Shown here one piece after another: positions 63,462-64,000 of a stretch of 64,000 nt of DNA. The notes under the pieces were generated by a model. The model searched no databases, was not told the DNA's origin, and saw only the letters and a program-made list of their open reading frames with translations. A program made the position numbers and the translations under genes. Within the stretch, counting starts at the first letter, position 1, and every line of letters starts with the position of its first letter. Origin of the DNA: G963677445 sp963678275 (GTDB lineage Bacteria > Bacteroidota > Ignavibacteria > Ignavibacteriales > Melioribacteraceae). The DNA lies in contig OY782765.1 of the NCBI GenBank assembly GCA_963678275.1, positions 5,766,001-5,830,000 of the forward strand, given 5' to 3'.

Positions 63462-64000
63462 ATGAAAATTCATGTTCTTCTTTCGCCCCTGAACGCGGAC
63501 GAACTTTATTTTACCGGAAAGACCACTGTGGTAATTGATGTTTTAAGAGCAACCACTTCAATTATCTACGCGCTTAATAACGGCGCCAGGGAAATTATTC
63601 CGGTCAATACTATTGAATTTGCCATGAAAGTATCGGGCAACGCTTTCGGGGGCAGCACATTGCTCGCCGGTGAAAGGAACGCGGAAAAAATTGATGGATT
63701 CAGCCTGGGAAATTCACCCCTTGAATTTACCGAAGAAGTTGTAAAGAATAAATCGATCATACTATATACCACCAACGGTTCGAGAGCGGTTGTAAGGGCG
63801 AAATTTTCTGAAAATCTTTACATCTGCTCTTTTAATAATCTGCCGGGAATGGCTGAATTTCTTGTGTCGCGCGGCAATGATGTTACTATTCTCTGTTCCG
63901 GCTGGAACGGTATGTTCTGCATGGAGGATACTGTATGCGCCGGGCGTTTGGTTTCGGAGCTTATGAAAGCCGGCCCCGATTCTGAAATAAGCGACGCCGC
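63462..64000 (+). CDS. comB: 2-phosphosulfolactate phosphatase family protein, 3' end outside the window
   Basis: The first 179 residues are visible and open to the right edge. KIHVLLSPLNADEL, VVIDVLRATTSIIYAL, TLLAGERNAEKIDGFSLGNSPLEF (in parts), LYTTNGSRAVVRA, CSGWNGMFCMEDTVCAG and LVSELM match the ComB fold, with the D-V-L-R-A-T-T and T-T-N-G-(T/S) motifs. The archetype dephosphorylates 2-phosphosulfolactate in coenzyme M synthesis. In bacteria without coenzyme M the family is widespread and its substrate is less certain. It begins 1 bp after the gcvT stop, so it is co-transcribed. Confidence 0.9.
   Translation, partial: MKIHVLLSPLNADELYFTGKTTVVIDVLRATTSIIYALNNGAREIIPVNTIEFAMKVSGNAFGGSTLLAGERNAEKIDGFSLGNSPLEFTEEVVKNKSIILYTTNGSRAVVRAKFSENLYICSFNNLPGMAEFLVSRGNDVTILCSGWNGMFCMEDTVCAGRLVSELMKAGPDSEISDA

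Overview
The window looks like a chromosomal segment of a Gram-negative, diderm bacterium of the FCB (Fibrobacterota-Chlorobiota-Bacteroidota) assemblage or a neighbouring phylum of the Ignavibacteriota / Calditrichota / Marinimicrobia type. The main reason is that three large secreted proteins end in the type IX secretion (T9SS) sorting domain with the signature NYPNPFN, the form common in those lineages. Supporting points are a TRAP-T/TatT-like protein, lipoproteins, a YkgJ cysteine-cluster protein and an NtrC-type efflux operon. The phylum cannot be fixed from this sequence alone. No tRNA, rRNA, CRISPR array, prophage or intact insertion sequence was found.

Layout. 1-2.9 kb: end of a TatT-like gene, a repeat island, then an anti-sigma kinase / STAS pair. 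3.0-9.9 kb: a 2043-residue secreted metalloprotease-like T9SS protein and a YkgJ-like protein. 9.9-14 kb: a 2 kb repeat island, uridine kinase and a further repeat-bearing gap. 14-21.1 kb (minus strand): a six-gene operon for a HlyD / MacB-type ABC export system with its own sigma54 response regulator and histidine kinase; a sigma54-like promoter sits just upstream. 21.2-28.3 kb: a TPR protein, a repeat island, and a 1599-residue exonuclease-RecQ-UvrD fusion helicase. 28.3-34 kb: a membrane GAF-PAS sensor, and metX/metY under a SAM-I riboswitch with a terminator. 34-47 kb: two more T9SS cargo proteins (one an M14 carboxypeptidase), a thioredoxin-like lipoprotein, NAD kinase, glycosyltransferases, a flippase and a small secreted H-type lectin. 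47-49.3 kb: an orphan PIN-domain protein, an AAA/DUF4143 ATPase flanked by GATACGCA palindromes, and a small membrane protein. 49.4-64 kb: a compact co-directional block, ybjN-like, rimP-nusA-infB-rbfA-truB-ribF-rpsO-pnp-dusB-rng-gcvT-comB(partial), with almost no spare DNA.

The most unusual property is the non-coding DNA. Seven main islands (about 0.73-1.91, 9.95-12.04, 22.57-23.51, 28.44-28.85, 30.44-31.3, 37.3-38.25 and 48.72-48.95 kb), plus a gap at 12.8-13.95 kb, are built from a limited set of short modules reshuffled in different orders. The modules are a 46-bp element (about 13 copies), a roughly 75-bp element with AACCTTA boxes (9 copies), an approximately 85-bp hairpin element (4 copies), a roughly 170-bp MITE-like inverted repeat (2 copies), and 6- and 7-bp tandem arrays. 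These islands are absent from the housekeeping block. They look like an interspersed-repeat system rather than decayed genes, and they are the best candidate here for something undescribed.
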